Below, one piece after another: positions 8,346 through 16,761 of a stretch of DNA of 35,616 nt. The stretch is taken from contig JAMFTA010000005.1 in NCBI GenBank assembly GCA_026225565.1, forward strand, positions 1-35,616. The letters are read 5' to 3'. The notes under the pieces were generated by a model. That model was given only the letters and a program-made list of their open reading frames with translations, was not told the origin of the DNA and ran no database searches. Origin of the DNA: Caulobacter sp. (GTDB lineage: Bacteria > Pseudomonadota > Alphaproteobacteria > Caulobacterales > Caulobacteraceae). The translations under genes were made by a program, and so were the position numbers. Each line of letters begins with the position of its first letter. Position 1 is the first letter of the stretch.

Positions 8346-9356
8346 TTAGAACGGGTCTTGGCCGCTGAGGATGGCGCTCAGCTTCGATGCATCGATGTTG
8401 CCGCCGGAGATGATGCAAACGATATCGCCGCCGCCCGCCTTTCCAGACAGCGCCAACGCCACGGCGGCTGCGCCTGCGCCTTCTGCGATGATGCGATGCT
8501 TCAAGGCCAGGTGGCGTATGGCGTTCGTGATTTCGCCGAACGAGGCGCATAGCGCCTGGTCCACCGTCTCGCGCACCAACGGCCACATCTCGTCGAGCAC
8601 TGTGGCGCTTCCTATCCCGTCGACGAAGCTCTGATCGAAGCTGACCTTGATGGGGCGCCCCGCCGCTAGAGCCGCCGCCGCAGGCTGAGCCGCCTGGGAC
8701 TCCACCGCGATCATTCGCACCTTTGACCTCTGTCGCCGCATGACCGAACCGATCCCGCTGATCAGTCCGCCTCCGCCGAACGGCGCGATCACCGTATCGA
8801 CCCCTGGAAGGTCTTCGAGGATTTCCGCGCCGATCGTGGCGTTGCCGGCCACGACCGTCGAATCGGCAACAGGGTGGAAGAACAGGCCGTCCACGCCGTC
8901 GAATTTGCGACTGCTCATGACAGTCCACCAGTCGTCGAACGGCAGGCGGATCACCCGCGCGCCCAAGGCCTCGAGAGCGGCCACCTTAGTTGCGGCGGAT
9001 CCGTCCGGCGCCACGATGGTCGCCTGCACGCCCATTTCCCGAGCGACCCAAGCCAGACCTTGGCCAAAGTTGCCGGCGCTGGGCGCCAGCACGCCTTTGC
9101 GCAGAGCGGCCGGGTCCGCAGTCTTCATAGCGTTGACCGCCGCGCGGATCTTGAAGGAGCCCAGCGGCTGCAGGTTCTCGAGCTTGATATAGATATTGGC
9201 GGGCGGCCCGTCGGCGCGCGGAATTTGGACGTCTAGCCGCCATAGCGGCGTGCGCCGGGCGATCCCGGCTATGTTGGCGCGGGCGGCGTCTACGTCCGCG
9301 GCGCTGGGCAGACGCAGGGGGCTTTGCAAAGCCATCTCCCCTGAGTTGCGGTCCAT
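8346..9356 (-). CDS. PLP-dependent threonine dehydratase-type enzyme (EutB/BhcB-like)
   Basis: A 336-residue fold-type II PLP enzyme. The cofactor lysine is in GSFKIRAAVN near residue 67, and the phosphate-binding glycine loop is GGGGLISG near 192. SAGNFGQGLA and IISGGNID complete the threonine/serine dehydratase signature. The family eliminates water from beta-hydroxy amino acids. Pairing with an ornithine cyclodeaminase-type gene is the arrangement known for EutB/EutC and for BhcB/BhcD of the beta-hydroxyaspartate cycle, so threonine, serine or beta-hydroxyaspartate are candidate substrates. The frame is open further upstream, but the chosen ATG at 9356 lies one base after the preceding gene's TAG, a classic translational-coupling arrangement. 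A later ATG at 9335 touches a GGGGAG and is less likely. No C-terminal ACT domain is present. Confidence 0.88.
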   Translation of the reverse strand: MDRNSGEMALQSPLRLPSAADVDAARANIAGIARRTPLWRLDVQIPRADGPPANIYIKLENLQPLGSFKIRAAVNAMKTADPAALRKGVLAPSAGNFGQGLAWVAREMGVQATIVAPDGSAATKVAALEALGARVIRLPFDDWWTVMSSRKFDGVDGLFFHPVADSTVVAGNATIGAEILEDLPGVDTVIAPFGGGGLISGIGSVMRRQRSKVRMIAVESQAAQPAAAALAAGRPIKVSFDQSFVDGIGSATVLDEMWPLVRETVDQALCASFGEITNAIRHLALKHRIIAEGAGAAAVALALSGKAGGGDIVCIISGGNIDASKLSAILSGQDPF

Positions 9357-9357
9357 G

Positions 9358-10338
9358 CTAAAAGTCGATCGTCTGGCCGACGCCCTGAGCGCGAGCCTGT
9401 TCCAGAACATAGTGGGCCGACGCCAGGTCTTCGGCGGCGATGCCGAGAGACTTGTAGAGGGTGACGTCGTCGGCGCCGGTCCGGCCCGCCTTGGCGCCAT
9501 TGGCCACCTCCCCGATCTCTCCGAGGATGTGGTCCGGCGTAATGTCCCCGGACTTTAGCGCCTGCAGGTATTCGCCGCCTTCATGAACGGTGGAGTCGCG
9601 GTAATCCACGAAAAACCTCGCTCGCTTGACGGCGTTCGTGTCGATTTCGGCCGAGGTGGCGATGCTCGATCCCACGACATTGAGGTGAGCGCCGGGCGCG
9701 ATCCACTCGCCAAATAGGATCGGCTCACGCGCCTTCGATACGGTGCAGATGAGATCGGCGCCGGCCACGGCGTCCCGCACCTCCGAAACAGGTTCGATGA
9801 GGCGCTTGTGGCGAGCGCCTTCGGATTGCGCGAACGCCTCCGCTGTCTCGCGCCGGCGGGACCATACCCGGACCCTGCGGATTTTACGGACCGCCAGCAT
9901 CGCCTCGAGATGGCTGCGCGCCTGTTCCCCCGCGCCTAGAAGCACGAGATCGCCTGCGTCCTCCCGCGCCAGAAGGCGCGTCGCCAAGCCGCTCACGGCG
10001 GCCGTGCGGATGGCCGTTATCTCCGCCCCATCGAGCATGGCCACGGGACGTCCGTGCTCGGGTTCGAACAGCAACACCAGGCCCAGGTGCGATGAATAGC
10101 CGGCGGCGACGTTGTTTGGAAACAGGCTGACCAGCTTGACGCCAAAACATTCAGGCTCGGCCAGAAAGCCCGGCATATTGCCCATGAGCCCGCCGTTGGA
10201 GACAGGCATGACGGTTCGAAGCGGCAGGCGCGCACGCCCCTCCGAGACGGCGATCATCGTCGTCTCCATGAGATCTATGCAGGCGGCCATGGGGAGCAGG
10301 GCCTTGACCTCGCTCCCGCGCAGAATGCGAATTTTCAA
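9358..10338 (-). CDS. Ornithine cyclodeaminase / mu-crystallin family dehydrogenase (EutC/BhcD-like)
   Basis: A 326-residue protein of the ornithine cyclodeaminase/mu-crystallin family, an NAD(P)-dependent group including cyclodeaminases, ketimine reductases and iminosuccinate reductase. Visible are FGVKLVSLFPNN, the DGAEITAIRTAAVSG segment around 103-118 and the Rossmann loop LLGAGEQARSHLE near 135-146. The ISGN-type neighbourhood is replaced by VVGSSIATSAEID. The start is a TTG preceded by GAGGAG six bases upstream, and no in-frame ATG has a comparable site. The next gene starts one base after its stop. With a dehydratase beside it, reduction of an imine released by dehydration is a reasonable role; true ornithine cyclodeaminase activity cannot be excluded. 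Confidence 0.88.
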   Translation of the reverse strand: MKIRILRGSEVKALLPMAACIDLMETTMIAVSEGRARLPLRTVMPVSNGGLMGNMPGFLAEPECFGVKLVSLFPNNVAAGYSSHLGLVLLFEPEHGRPVAMLDGAEITAIRTAAVSGLATRLLAREDAGDLVLLGAGEQARSHLEAMLAVRKIRRVRVWSRRRETAEAFAQSEGARHKRLIEPVSEVRDAVAGADLICTVSKAREPILFGEWIAPGAHLNVVGSSIATSAEIDTNAVKRARFFVDYRDSTVHEGGEYLQALKSGDITPDHILGEIGEVANGAKAGRTGADDVTLYKSLGIAAEDLASAHYVLEQARAQGVGQTIDF

Positions 10339-10379
10339 GCTTGCTCCTCGTTAAGCGCCGAATCCGATCGGGACGCTGG

Positions 10380-11837
10380 TCATGGTCTCGCCAAGGATGA
10401 CGCGGCTTTGTGAGTCATCGGGCCGCCGGGCGGCGCCTTCACCTTCTTCCATATGAAGTAGGCGACGGACAACAGGATCAGCCAGGGGACGCCGACGATC
10501 CAAGAGAGGTTCCAATCATGGTCCAGCCCCATGGTGACCAGAACCGCCGTCAAAAGCCCCAAGCCGGCGATCTGCATCGCCGGAAAGAACGGCATCTGCA
10601 CGGGCAGGTCCGCCGCTTTGTGGACCTGACGAAATCGAAAATGGCAGAGCAAGATCGACATCCAGACGATGATGGCGCCAAACAGCGCCACGCCCTGAAG
10701 GTAGCTGTAGGCCCTGGGGGTCAGCTTCGCCAGGCTCGCCGCCAAAAGGATGCAGCCGCCCGACAGGAAGGTGGCCGCCACCGGCGTTCCCGATACGCTA
10801 AGGCGGCCCAAAATCCTGGGCGCATACCCACCTCGTGACAATGAGAACAGCATTCTCGAGCAGAGATAGACGTTGGTGTTCATACCGGATAGTGCCGCGC
10901 TGATCACGACGAAGTTCATGATCCCTGCCGCGCCGGGGATGCCTGTGTGCGCCAGAACCTTGACGAAGGGGCTCTGCGCCACCGTCACGCTGCCGCCCGT
11001 CTGCGTCCAGGGAATGACCGCCGCCACGATCGCCAGCGCCAGGACATAGAAAAGAAACAAGCGCAGCGCCATGGTGCGCAGAGCCGCGGGGATGGCCTTT
11101 TCGGGATTGGGGACCTCAGCCGAGGTGACCGCAATCACCTCAATACCGACGAACGATAGAGCGCCCAAAATAACGGCCATCCACATGCCTTTCAGCCCGT
11201 GGGGAAGGAAACCGCCCGGCAGCTGGTAGAGGTTGCCCAAGCCTACGGGCTTGACCCCGAAGCCGACGATGTTGGCGAACCCTATGATGATGAACAGCAC
11301 GATGGCGGTCACCTTGATGAAGGCGAACCAATATTCGACAGCGCCAAAATTGCTGACGGACCGGCAGTTCACATAGATGACGATCGCGGCGAACCCGAGC
11401 GACCAGATCCAGACTGGCGCCTCGGGAAACCAGTAGGTCATGTAGATGCCGGCGGCCACCGCCTCGAATCCGGTGGCGATCACCTGAGCGAACCAGTAGG
11501 TGTAGCGCACGACAAAGGCCGCCCAGAGGCTGAGATAGGTCTCGGCATAGGTTCCGAACGACCCCGCCGTGGGGTGAACCACCGCCATTTCCGAAAGACT
11601 GAAAACCATGGCCAGGGCGATGAAGCCGGCGATGGCGTAGCTGATCAGGACAGAAGGACCGGCATATCCGAGCGCGACTCCGCTGCTCAAGAATAGGCTG
11701 GTGCCGATGGCGCCGCCGAGGCTGATCATGATCACTTGACGTTTCGTGAGGCCCTTTTTCAGGCCCCGCTCGCGGTCAGTCGCCACCAGATCGTGCAAGC
11801 TAAAATGTCCTGAACTGCTTGATCGCCCTCTAACCAC
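10380..11837 (-). CDS. APC-family amino acid permease
   Basis: A 485-residue inner-membrane amino acid/proton symporter of the AAT type. The N-terminal KKGLTKRQVIMISLGGAIGT followed by LFLSSG is the family hallmark, and about twelve hydrophobic segments follow, with FVGIEVIAVTSAEVPNPEKA in the middle. It is the first gene of an apparent operon with the cyclodeaminase-type, dehydratase and aldo/keto reductase genes (gaps 41, 1 and 22 bases), which makes it the likely importer of the amino acid they process. The longest frame begins at GTG 11837 with no good ribosome site; a start within the next ~20 codons is possible. Confidence 0.93.
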   Translation of the reverse strand: MVRGRSSSSGHFSLHDLVATDRERGLKKGLTKRQVIMISLGGAIGTSLFLSSGVALGYAGPSVLISYAIAGFIALAMVFSLSEMAVVHPTAGSFGTYAETYLSLWAAFVVRYTYWFAQVIATGFEAVAAGIYMTYWFPEAPVWIWSLGFAAIVIYVNCRSVSNFGAVEYWFAFIKVTAIVLFIIIGFANIVGFGVKPVGLGNLYQLPGGFLPHGLKGMWMAVILGALSFVGIEVIAVTSAEVPNPEKAIPAALRTMALRLFLFYVLALAIVAAVIPWTQTGGSVTVAQSPFVKVLAHTGIPGAAGIMNFVVISAALSGMNTNVYLCSRMLFSLSRGGYAPRILGRLSVSGTPVAATFLSGGCILLAASLAKLTPRAYSYLQGVALFGAIIVWMSILLCHFRFRQVHKAADLPVQMPFFPAMQIAGLGLLTAVLVTMGLDHDWNLSWIVGVPWLILLSVAYFIWKKVKAPPGGPMTHKAASSLARP

Positions 11838-12162
11838 GAAATTGGCCCGTGCGAGCGCTGGACGCTGTAAGATTCCATCGAATTCGCCCGAAAAGCAGAT
11901 TGCAGGCGCCAGGCGCCTAGCGCAGGCGTGAAACGCTCAAGGCGACGTCAGGGAACAGCGCTGAGGTTGGCATCCTGGAGCCGACATTGCTGGCATCCCC
12001 CAACGTCGTCTTTCTTGAGGAAGATAAGTTGAGATTGGGCGCTGATTCACGGGTCCTAAGCCCCGGTCAGGAGGGTGGAACTACGGCGCCGCCCGCCGCG
12101 AAGATGCAGATGGAAGGCCGTGCGCTATGCCGGCGCCCGAAGGGACGCCTCCTCGCCGAAAC
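11838..12162. other. Intergenic region upstream of the permease operon
   Basis: 325 bases without a recognisable gene. It should contain the promoter of the permease operon and the 3' end of the EthD gene transcript. The one clear structure is the perfect inverted repeat at 11904-11918. Confidence 0.55.
11904..11918. promoter_or_regulatory. Palindrome AGGCGCC-A-GGCGCCT, candidate operator
   Basis: Perfect 7-base arms around one central base, centred about 74 bases upstream of the permease GTG. It is embedded between two copies of GCAGGCG (11902-11908 and 11922-11928). It is the only strong dyad in the gap and is well placed to control the operon. No regulator gene adjoins it, so the binding protein is unknown. 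Confidence 0.4.
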
Positions 12163-12870
12163 CTACGGCTTGGGCGGTTTCGGCCAGCGGTGGGTCGGCC
12201 GCGTGAGCATGGCGATGTTGCGCTCCATGTCGCAGACCTTGGCGAGATTTTCGGTCAGCCGAGCCATCGTCGGCGTCTTCAGGGCGTGCGCGGCGTCCTC
12301 GACGGTCGCGAACCAGCATTCGTCGATCGCTTCGAACGGGAAGTCCCGTGGCGGCGTGTCGATGGTCGCGTTGAGCGACCAGCGCTGGGCGCCCAGCGTG
12401 CCGGCGGCCTCCGCACAGAGCTGCGCATATTCGCCTTTCAGATGCGCCTCGAACGCATCGCGCGATATGTCCGCCTTGCGGCGCAGGAAGCGGAAGACCG
12501 CAGCCTCGCCAAGCGGGCCTTCAACCGCCCGGGTTTCACTGCAGTAGAAGCTGAAATCGGGCGTGTATCGATCGAAGACGCGTAACTCGTCCTGGTCGAT
12601 CAGCACGCGCTGTTCGGGTGAAAAACCTCTGCCGTAAAAGGTGTCGAGCTCGGGGGCTTCCGCTACGCTGACGCCATCGTGTTCGCTCGATACGGGCAGG
12701 ACGCCCAGCGCCGGGTCGTCGACGCGGGTGGTGTAACGCATCCAATCGATCGTCCCCGACATGGCTGGGAACTGACCGGCGAAGATGGCGTGCGATCTCC
12801 AGGTCCGTGGCCAGTCCTCCCAAGCGACCGTGGGCGCGCGCCGCGCGAGGTAGAGCAACTTATAGGCCAT
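12163..12870 (-). CDS. EthD-domain protein (dimeric alpha/beta barrel)
   Basis: A 235-residue protein starting MAYKLLYLARR, with two related halves. Each resembles an EthD-type ferredoxin-like alpha/beta barrel: a first one with WEDWPRTWRSHA near 16-28 and a second with FRFLRRKADISRDAFEAHLK. EthD proteins accompany oxidative catabolic genes, and most have no known reaction. It ends PKPPKP. The ATG at 12870 is preceded by AAAGGAGAGG. It lies 13 bases after the Ddn-like gene on the same strand, so the two are probably co-transcribed. Confidence 0.82.
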   Translation of the reverse strand: MAYKLLYLARRAPTVAWEDWPRTWRSHAIFAGQFPAMSGTIDWMRYTTRVDDPALGVLPVSSEHDGVSVAEAPELDTFYGRGFSPEQRVLIDQDELRVFDRYTPDFSFYCSETRAVEGPLGEAAVFRFLRRKADISRDAFEAHLKGEYAQLCAEAAGTLGAQRWSLNATIDTPPRDFPFEAIDECWFATVEDAAHALKTPTMARLTENLAKVCDMERNIAMLTRPTHRWPKPPKP

Positions 12871-12883
12871 GAAACCTCTCCTT

Positions 12884-13390
12884 TCAGGCGTCGGTCAGAT
12901 CGGCTTCGCTGAACACCGAAATGGGGGCGAGCGGCCTCATCATCACGAGCGGGATGACGCGCGCCGTCTGAGTTTGATAGCCGGCGTAGAAGGGGTAGCA
13001 GTCGACCATGTAGGCCCAGATTTTCTCGCGCTCGGCGCCCTCGGGCTCGCGCCAGCTGGCCCGATAGGCCTGGGTCGCGATCTGGAAATCCACCGTCTCG
13101 CTCGCCAGGATGTTCTGATACCACTGCGGGCTGTCGTCAGCGCCGCCCTTGGAGGCGCAGATCACCACCTCGCCGCCGATGTCGCCGTAGCAAAGCGCGT
13201 TGATCATCGTGCGACCGCTCTTACGACCCTTGTAGCGGATCATGCAGTGGGTCCCGAACGAAAAGCCGCCGGCGCCGGTGATGTCCATGATGTGACCCTG
13301 GGCGCCGCCGGAGCGGAGATAGAGATTGCGATGCTCCTTGACCCACTCAAACGTGCCGGCTGGGCGGGTGATTTCTGGGAGTTCGCTCAC
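12884..13390 (-). CDS. Ddn-type deazaflavin (F420)-dependent nitroreductase family protein
   Basis: A 168-residue protein of the split-barrel Ddn/FDOR family. The signature RYKGRKSGRTMINAL, the strand EVVICASKGGADDSPQWYQNI and the following QIATQAYRA are all present. Best-known members are actinobacterial F420H2-dependent quinone, nitro and enone reductases; proteobacterial members are less well understood, and the cofactor here is not established. The longer frame to 13576 has no supporting homology. The GTG at 13390 is preceded by AAGGAG at six bases and fits the family length, so it was chosen. It is co-directional with the EthD gene and, after a 294-base gap, the atypical SDR. Confidence 0.82.
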   Translation of the reverse strand: MSELPEITRPAGTFEWVKEHRNLYLRSGGAQGHIMDITGAGGFSFGTHCMIRYKGRKSGRTMINALCYGDIGGEVVICASKGGADDSPQWYQNILASETVDFQIATQAYRASWREPEGAEREKIWAYMVDCYPFYAGYQTQTARVIPLVMMRPLAPISVFSEADLTDA

Positions 13391-13684
13391 TGTAGTCTCC
13401 TTCCCTGGACGGTTCGCCGCTGCTTTTCGCCAACGGCTGGCTGTCGCCAACGCATAGGGCGCCGCCGTCCAAATGTCGCAGGACCCGGATCGCGTGACCA
13501 TGCGGCTTGCTCGATCGCGTTGACGCAAGAGGATGGCCTGCTTGTCTTGGCTGGCCGTGGGGCGGCGGTTCACCAAGGGCGGCCTTAAGCGCCGCTGCTC
13601 CAGCGGCCTGCTTTTGCTCCGCCGCGCACAAACGACCCCATTTGGCGTCTCGCGGAACGCCGGCGGTCGCTTAAATATCCGATG

Positions 13685-14464
13685 TCAAAAGAGACCCGGA
13701 TAATGACCGCCGTCGATGAGAATGTTCTGATTTGTGATGTATCCAGCGTGACTGCTCGCCAGGAAGGCGCACATCGCGGCGAACTCCGCCGGCCGACCCA
13801 GCCGCTTCGCTGGGAGGGTGGCGATGAACGCCTCTTTGAAGGGGCCACGATCTTTGTCGGCGAGATCCGCCATCCTCTCGAACCCGACTCTTAGACGATC
13901 TGTTTCGATCATCTCGGGAAGCAGGTTGTTGATCGTAACATTGTCGGCGACCCCTTCGCGCGCAAGCCAGCTCACCGCTGCGGTCAAGCCTGCGCGCGCG
14001 CCTACGGACAAGGGCAACACCTCGCTAGGCGCCTTGATGAGAGCGGAGGTGATGTTGATTATGCGTCCAAATCGTCTCGCCCTCATTTGCGGATGAACCG
14101 CGCGGATGAGCGCCAGCGGCGCGAGCATGTTGCTCTGAAGCGCGGCCAGCCAATCATCCTCCGAAAAGCTGGCAAAACGACCCAATGGAGGCCCGGGTGA
14201 GTTCGTAACGAGAATGTCCGGCTCCGGGCAAACGTCGAGGGCCATCTCGCGACCGTAGGGAGTGGTTATGTCGCCAACGGAGATGGTCACCTCCGTCCCA
14301 GTGATCGCGCCGATCTCGTCAGCCGTCTTCGATAGAACGGCTGCGTTTCTCGACGTGATCGTAACCAAGACCCCCTCGGCGGCCAACGCCAGAGCGCAAG
14401 CCTTTCCCAGTCCTTGGCTTCCCGCGCAGATCAGCGCCCGTTTGCCCCGTATATTCAAGTCCAC
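13685..14464 (-). CDS. SDR family oxidoreductase lacking the usual Tyr-x3-Lys pair
   Basis: A 259-residue Rossmann-fold protein. The nucleotide-binding loop is CAGSQGLGKA near 14-23, and NSPGPPLGRF replaces the usual NNAG motif. INITSALIK holds a candidate catalytic Ser. Where YxxxK is expected the sequence reads LPLSVGARAG, so Tyr is absent and Lys is replaced by Arg. This combination occurs in a recognised SDR branch annotated as 3-oxoacyl-ACP-reductase-like, whose activities are poorly known. It starts with GTG. It lies 114 bases downstream of the second TonB receptor on the same strand and may share its transcript or have its own promoter. Confidence 0.87.
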   Translation of the reverse strand: MDLNIRGKRALICAGSQGLGKACALALAAEGVLVTITSRNAAVLSKTADEIGAITGTEVTISVGDITTPYGREMALDVCPEPDILVTNSPGPPLGRFASFSEDDWLAALQSNMLAPLALIRAVHPQMRARRFGRIINITSALIKAPSEVLPLSVGARAGLTAAVSWLAREGVADNVTINNLLPEMIETDRLRVGFERMADLADKDRGPFKEAFIATLPAKRLGRPAEFAAMCAFLASSHAGYITNQNILIDGGHYPGLF

Positions 14465-14577
14465 GACGCGTCCCGATCCACTTCTGTCCTTGCCCGCGTC
14501 GCTGGATTATCGCGCGCCCGACCCGCTCTATCCGATAAGTCTATATCGCTTTGGGCGGTTTTGGATCGTCTGGATGT

Positions 14578-16761
14578 TCAAAACTTTGCGGCGACACCTA
14601 TTCCAATGAGCCGTGGATCCGCCAGCGCACGACTTATCGAAATCGTGTTGCTGGCGGTATAGATGCTGTAGTGGGTGTCGGTGAGGTTTTCGGCCCAAAG
14701 CGAATAGGTGAGGCGCCCTTTCGGGTCGGTCCAGCTCAACCGCCCGTTCACGACGCCATAGGCCTTCTGCGGGCTAAAATCGCCGGACTGGAAGAAGAAG
14801 CCGCTGTTATAGGAATAGGTTCCAGTGGCCGCGAACTCACCCCCGAAAAGGGCGTTCGTGTAGGTCAGGCGGGCGTCAGCCTGATCCCGAGGCGCGCGAA
14901 TAATGCGGCTCCCTGAGGAGTCATACGGCGAGACGCTGGTCGCCCCCCCGGTTGCGAGATTGGGTATGAAGACTTGGGCCGTGGTGAAGCTGCTGTAGCG
15001 TGCAGTCGGCAGCGCCGAAACCCCTAGATTGAAGGAGAAGTGGTCCGACAGATTTCCGCTCGCGGTGGCTTCGAAACCCTGAATTTGCGCCCGTGCGGCG
15101 TTTTGCAACAACACCACAAAGGCGCCGTTGACGAATGTATTACTTTGGACCTGAATATTGTTATACTCGTAGTCAAAAGCGGCGGCCGTAAAGGTTATCC
15201 CCTTAAACTCAGCCTTCGTCCCGATCTCATAGGCGTCGATCTTTTCGGGCTGAACGGGAACGGCTGGAAGCGCGTAGGCATTGTAGACCCCGCTTTTAAA
15301 GCCATCGCTCGCAGACGCGTAGACGTTGAACTTTTCCGTCAGATCGTAGCGCACGACCGCCCTGTAGGTCGGATCGGTGTAGGTCTTCTCGGCGTTCGCC
15401 GTGCGAATCCCCGCCGCCCGAACAGTGTCCGTGTAAAGGAAATGTTTGCTTTCTTCCGTATATCGCCCCCCAAAGGTGAGGTGGAGCTTAGACGTCGGGT
15501 TGTAGGTCAGCTCGCCGAACGCGGCATACGAGTTGGTGAGCATGGAATCCCTAAATCCAGCCACTTGCACCCCATGCGGAGCATCCGTACTGAAAGAATT
15601 GAAATAAGGATTTCCCGCATCAGAATAGTAATAATATAGACCGGCGACCCATGTAACCACGCCTCTTGACGGACCGGTTACATCGAATTCCTGGCTGAGG
15701 GTCTTCTGCTTTTGGTCCAGGCGCAATCCACCGCCGGCGAGGTTCGTCCTATCCGAGTCTACCTGATAAAGCCCATCTGCATACCGGTAGGCTGAAATGG
15801 ATCGGACCGTCAGGTAACTTAAGGGATCCCAGACCGCATCGACGCTCACGCCATCGGTCGTGATATTGGCGATGGGCTGGGTGGAGCCGGAGTATTGGAA
15901 GTCTCCGGGGATGATTGCGGCCGGGTTGGTGCGATTTACATTCTGCCCATTGATCGGCACGTCCGCATATATTGAATTGTCGTGCCGTCTCGAATAGTCG
16001 GCGGCGATCGTGACCCTGAAAGTGTCGAGCGGCTTGAACAGCAGCTTTCCCCGTGTGGAAAAGGTGTTGTCGTATCCGTAGGTGCGCCCGGCGTCCGGCC
16101 CGATGCCCTTTGTCGGCCCATTGCTGTTCTTATAAAAGAGATCCAGGGAGCCAGCGAGTTGGTCCGTGATTGGACCGGTCGCGTATCCGCCGAGCTTGGT
16201 TTGATTGAAGTCGAAGCCGTAGTCGGCCGAAACCTCCGCCCGCGGCGAAAAGGACGGAGCAAGCGTCTCAATCCGAATGGCGCCGCCGGTCGCATTACGC
16301 CCGAACAGCGTTCCTTGGGGCCCCTTCGACACCTCAACTTGCTGAATATCCTTGAAATCGAAAAGTCCGGCGATCGCGGCGCCAATATAGACGTCGTCCA
16401 GATAGAGCGACACGTTCGATTCGTCGCCTGGCGAAGTGCCGATGGACGAGATGCCTCGAATGGAGGGTTGGTAGGCGATGCCGTTGCTGACAGAGACCAG
16501 ACCGGGAGAGACCTGCTGAAGATCGCCCGTCGACGTGATGCCCGCGGCGGTAAGCTGCTGACCGGTGGTCACAGACACTGAAGCTGGCACATCCAAGAGG
16601 CGTTCTGAACGCTTCTGAGCTGTGACGACAATTTCGCCGACGACGGTCGACGCCGGCACAGGCGCGGAATTCGATTGTGCTAACGCCACGCCGCCGATGC
16701 ATAGAGGCGCAAAAGCAACCCCCGCGACAAGAGTCGTTTTAATATAACGTAGAGTATTCAT
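14578..16761 (-). CDS. TonB-dependent outer-membrane receptor
   Basis: A 727-residue receptor. Residues 1-29 are a signal peptide ending in ALAQ. EIVVTAQKRSERLLDVPASV around 48-67 is the TonB-box/plug start typical of Caulobacterales and sphingomonad receptors. The plug contains RGISSIGTSPGDES and ends with GPQGTLFGRNATGGAIRIET; the barrel ends GIGVAAKF. Receptors of this subgroup often sit in clusters for degrading terpenoids, aromatics or other hydrophobic compounds. ATG start preceded by GGGGAAGCAGGA. It is divergent from the MFS transporter at 17107 across a 345-base region, which suggests joint regulation of outer- and inner-membrane uptake. Confidence 0.95.
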   Translation of the reverse strand: MNTLRYIKTTLVAGVAFAPLCIGGVALAQSNSAPVPASTVVGEIVVTAQKRSERLLDVPASVSVTTGQQLTAAGITSTGDLQQVSPGLVSVSNGIAYQPSIRGISSIGTSPGDESNVSLYLDDVYIGAAIAGLFDFKDIQQVEVSKGPQGTLFGRNATGGAIRIETLAPSFSPRAEVSADYGFDFNQTKLGGYATGPITDQLAGSLDLFYKNSNGPTKGIGPDAGRTYGYDNTFSTRGKLLFKPLDTFRVTIAADYSRRHDNSIYADVPINGQNVNRTNPAAIIPGDFQYSGSTQPIANITTDGVSVDAVWDPLSYLTVRSISAYRYADGLYQVDSDRTNLAGGGLRLDQKQKTLSQEFDVTGPSRGVVTWVAGLYYYYSDAGNPYFNSFSTDAPHGVQVAGFRDSMLTNSYAAFGELTYNPTSKLHLTFGGRYTEESKHFLYTDTVRAAGIRTANAEKTYTDPTYRAVVRYDLTEKFNVYASASDGFKSGVYNAYALPAVPVQPEKIDAYEIGTKAEFKGITFTAAAFDYEYNNIQVQSNTFVNGAFVVLLQNAARAQIQGFEATASGNLSDHFSFNLGVSALPTARYSSFTTAQVFIPNLATGGATSVSPYDSSGSRIIRAPRDQADARLTYTNALFGGEFAATGTYSYNSGFFFQSGDFSPQKAYGVVNGRLSWTDPKGRLTYSLWAENLTDTHYSIYTASNTISISRALADPRLIGIGVAAKF

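Noticed and set aside
12869-13588. Plus-strand 239-codon frame antisense to the Ddn-like gene
   Set aside because: The minus strand carries clear family motifs, a ribosome site and a proper length; the antisense frame has none.
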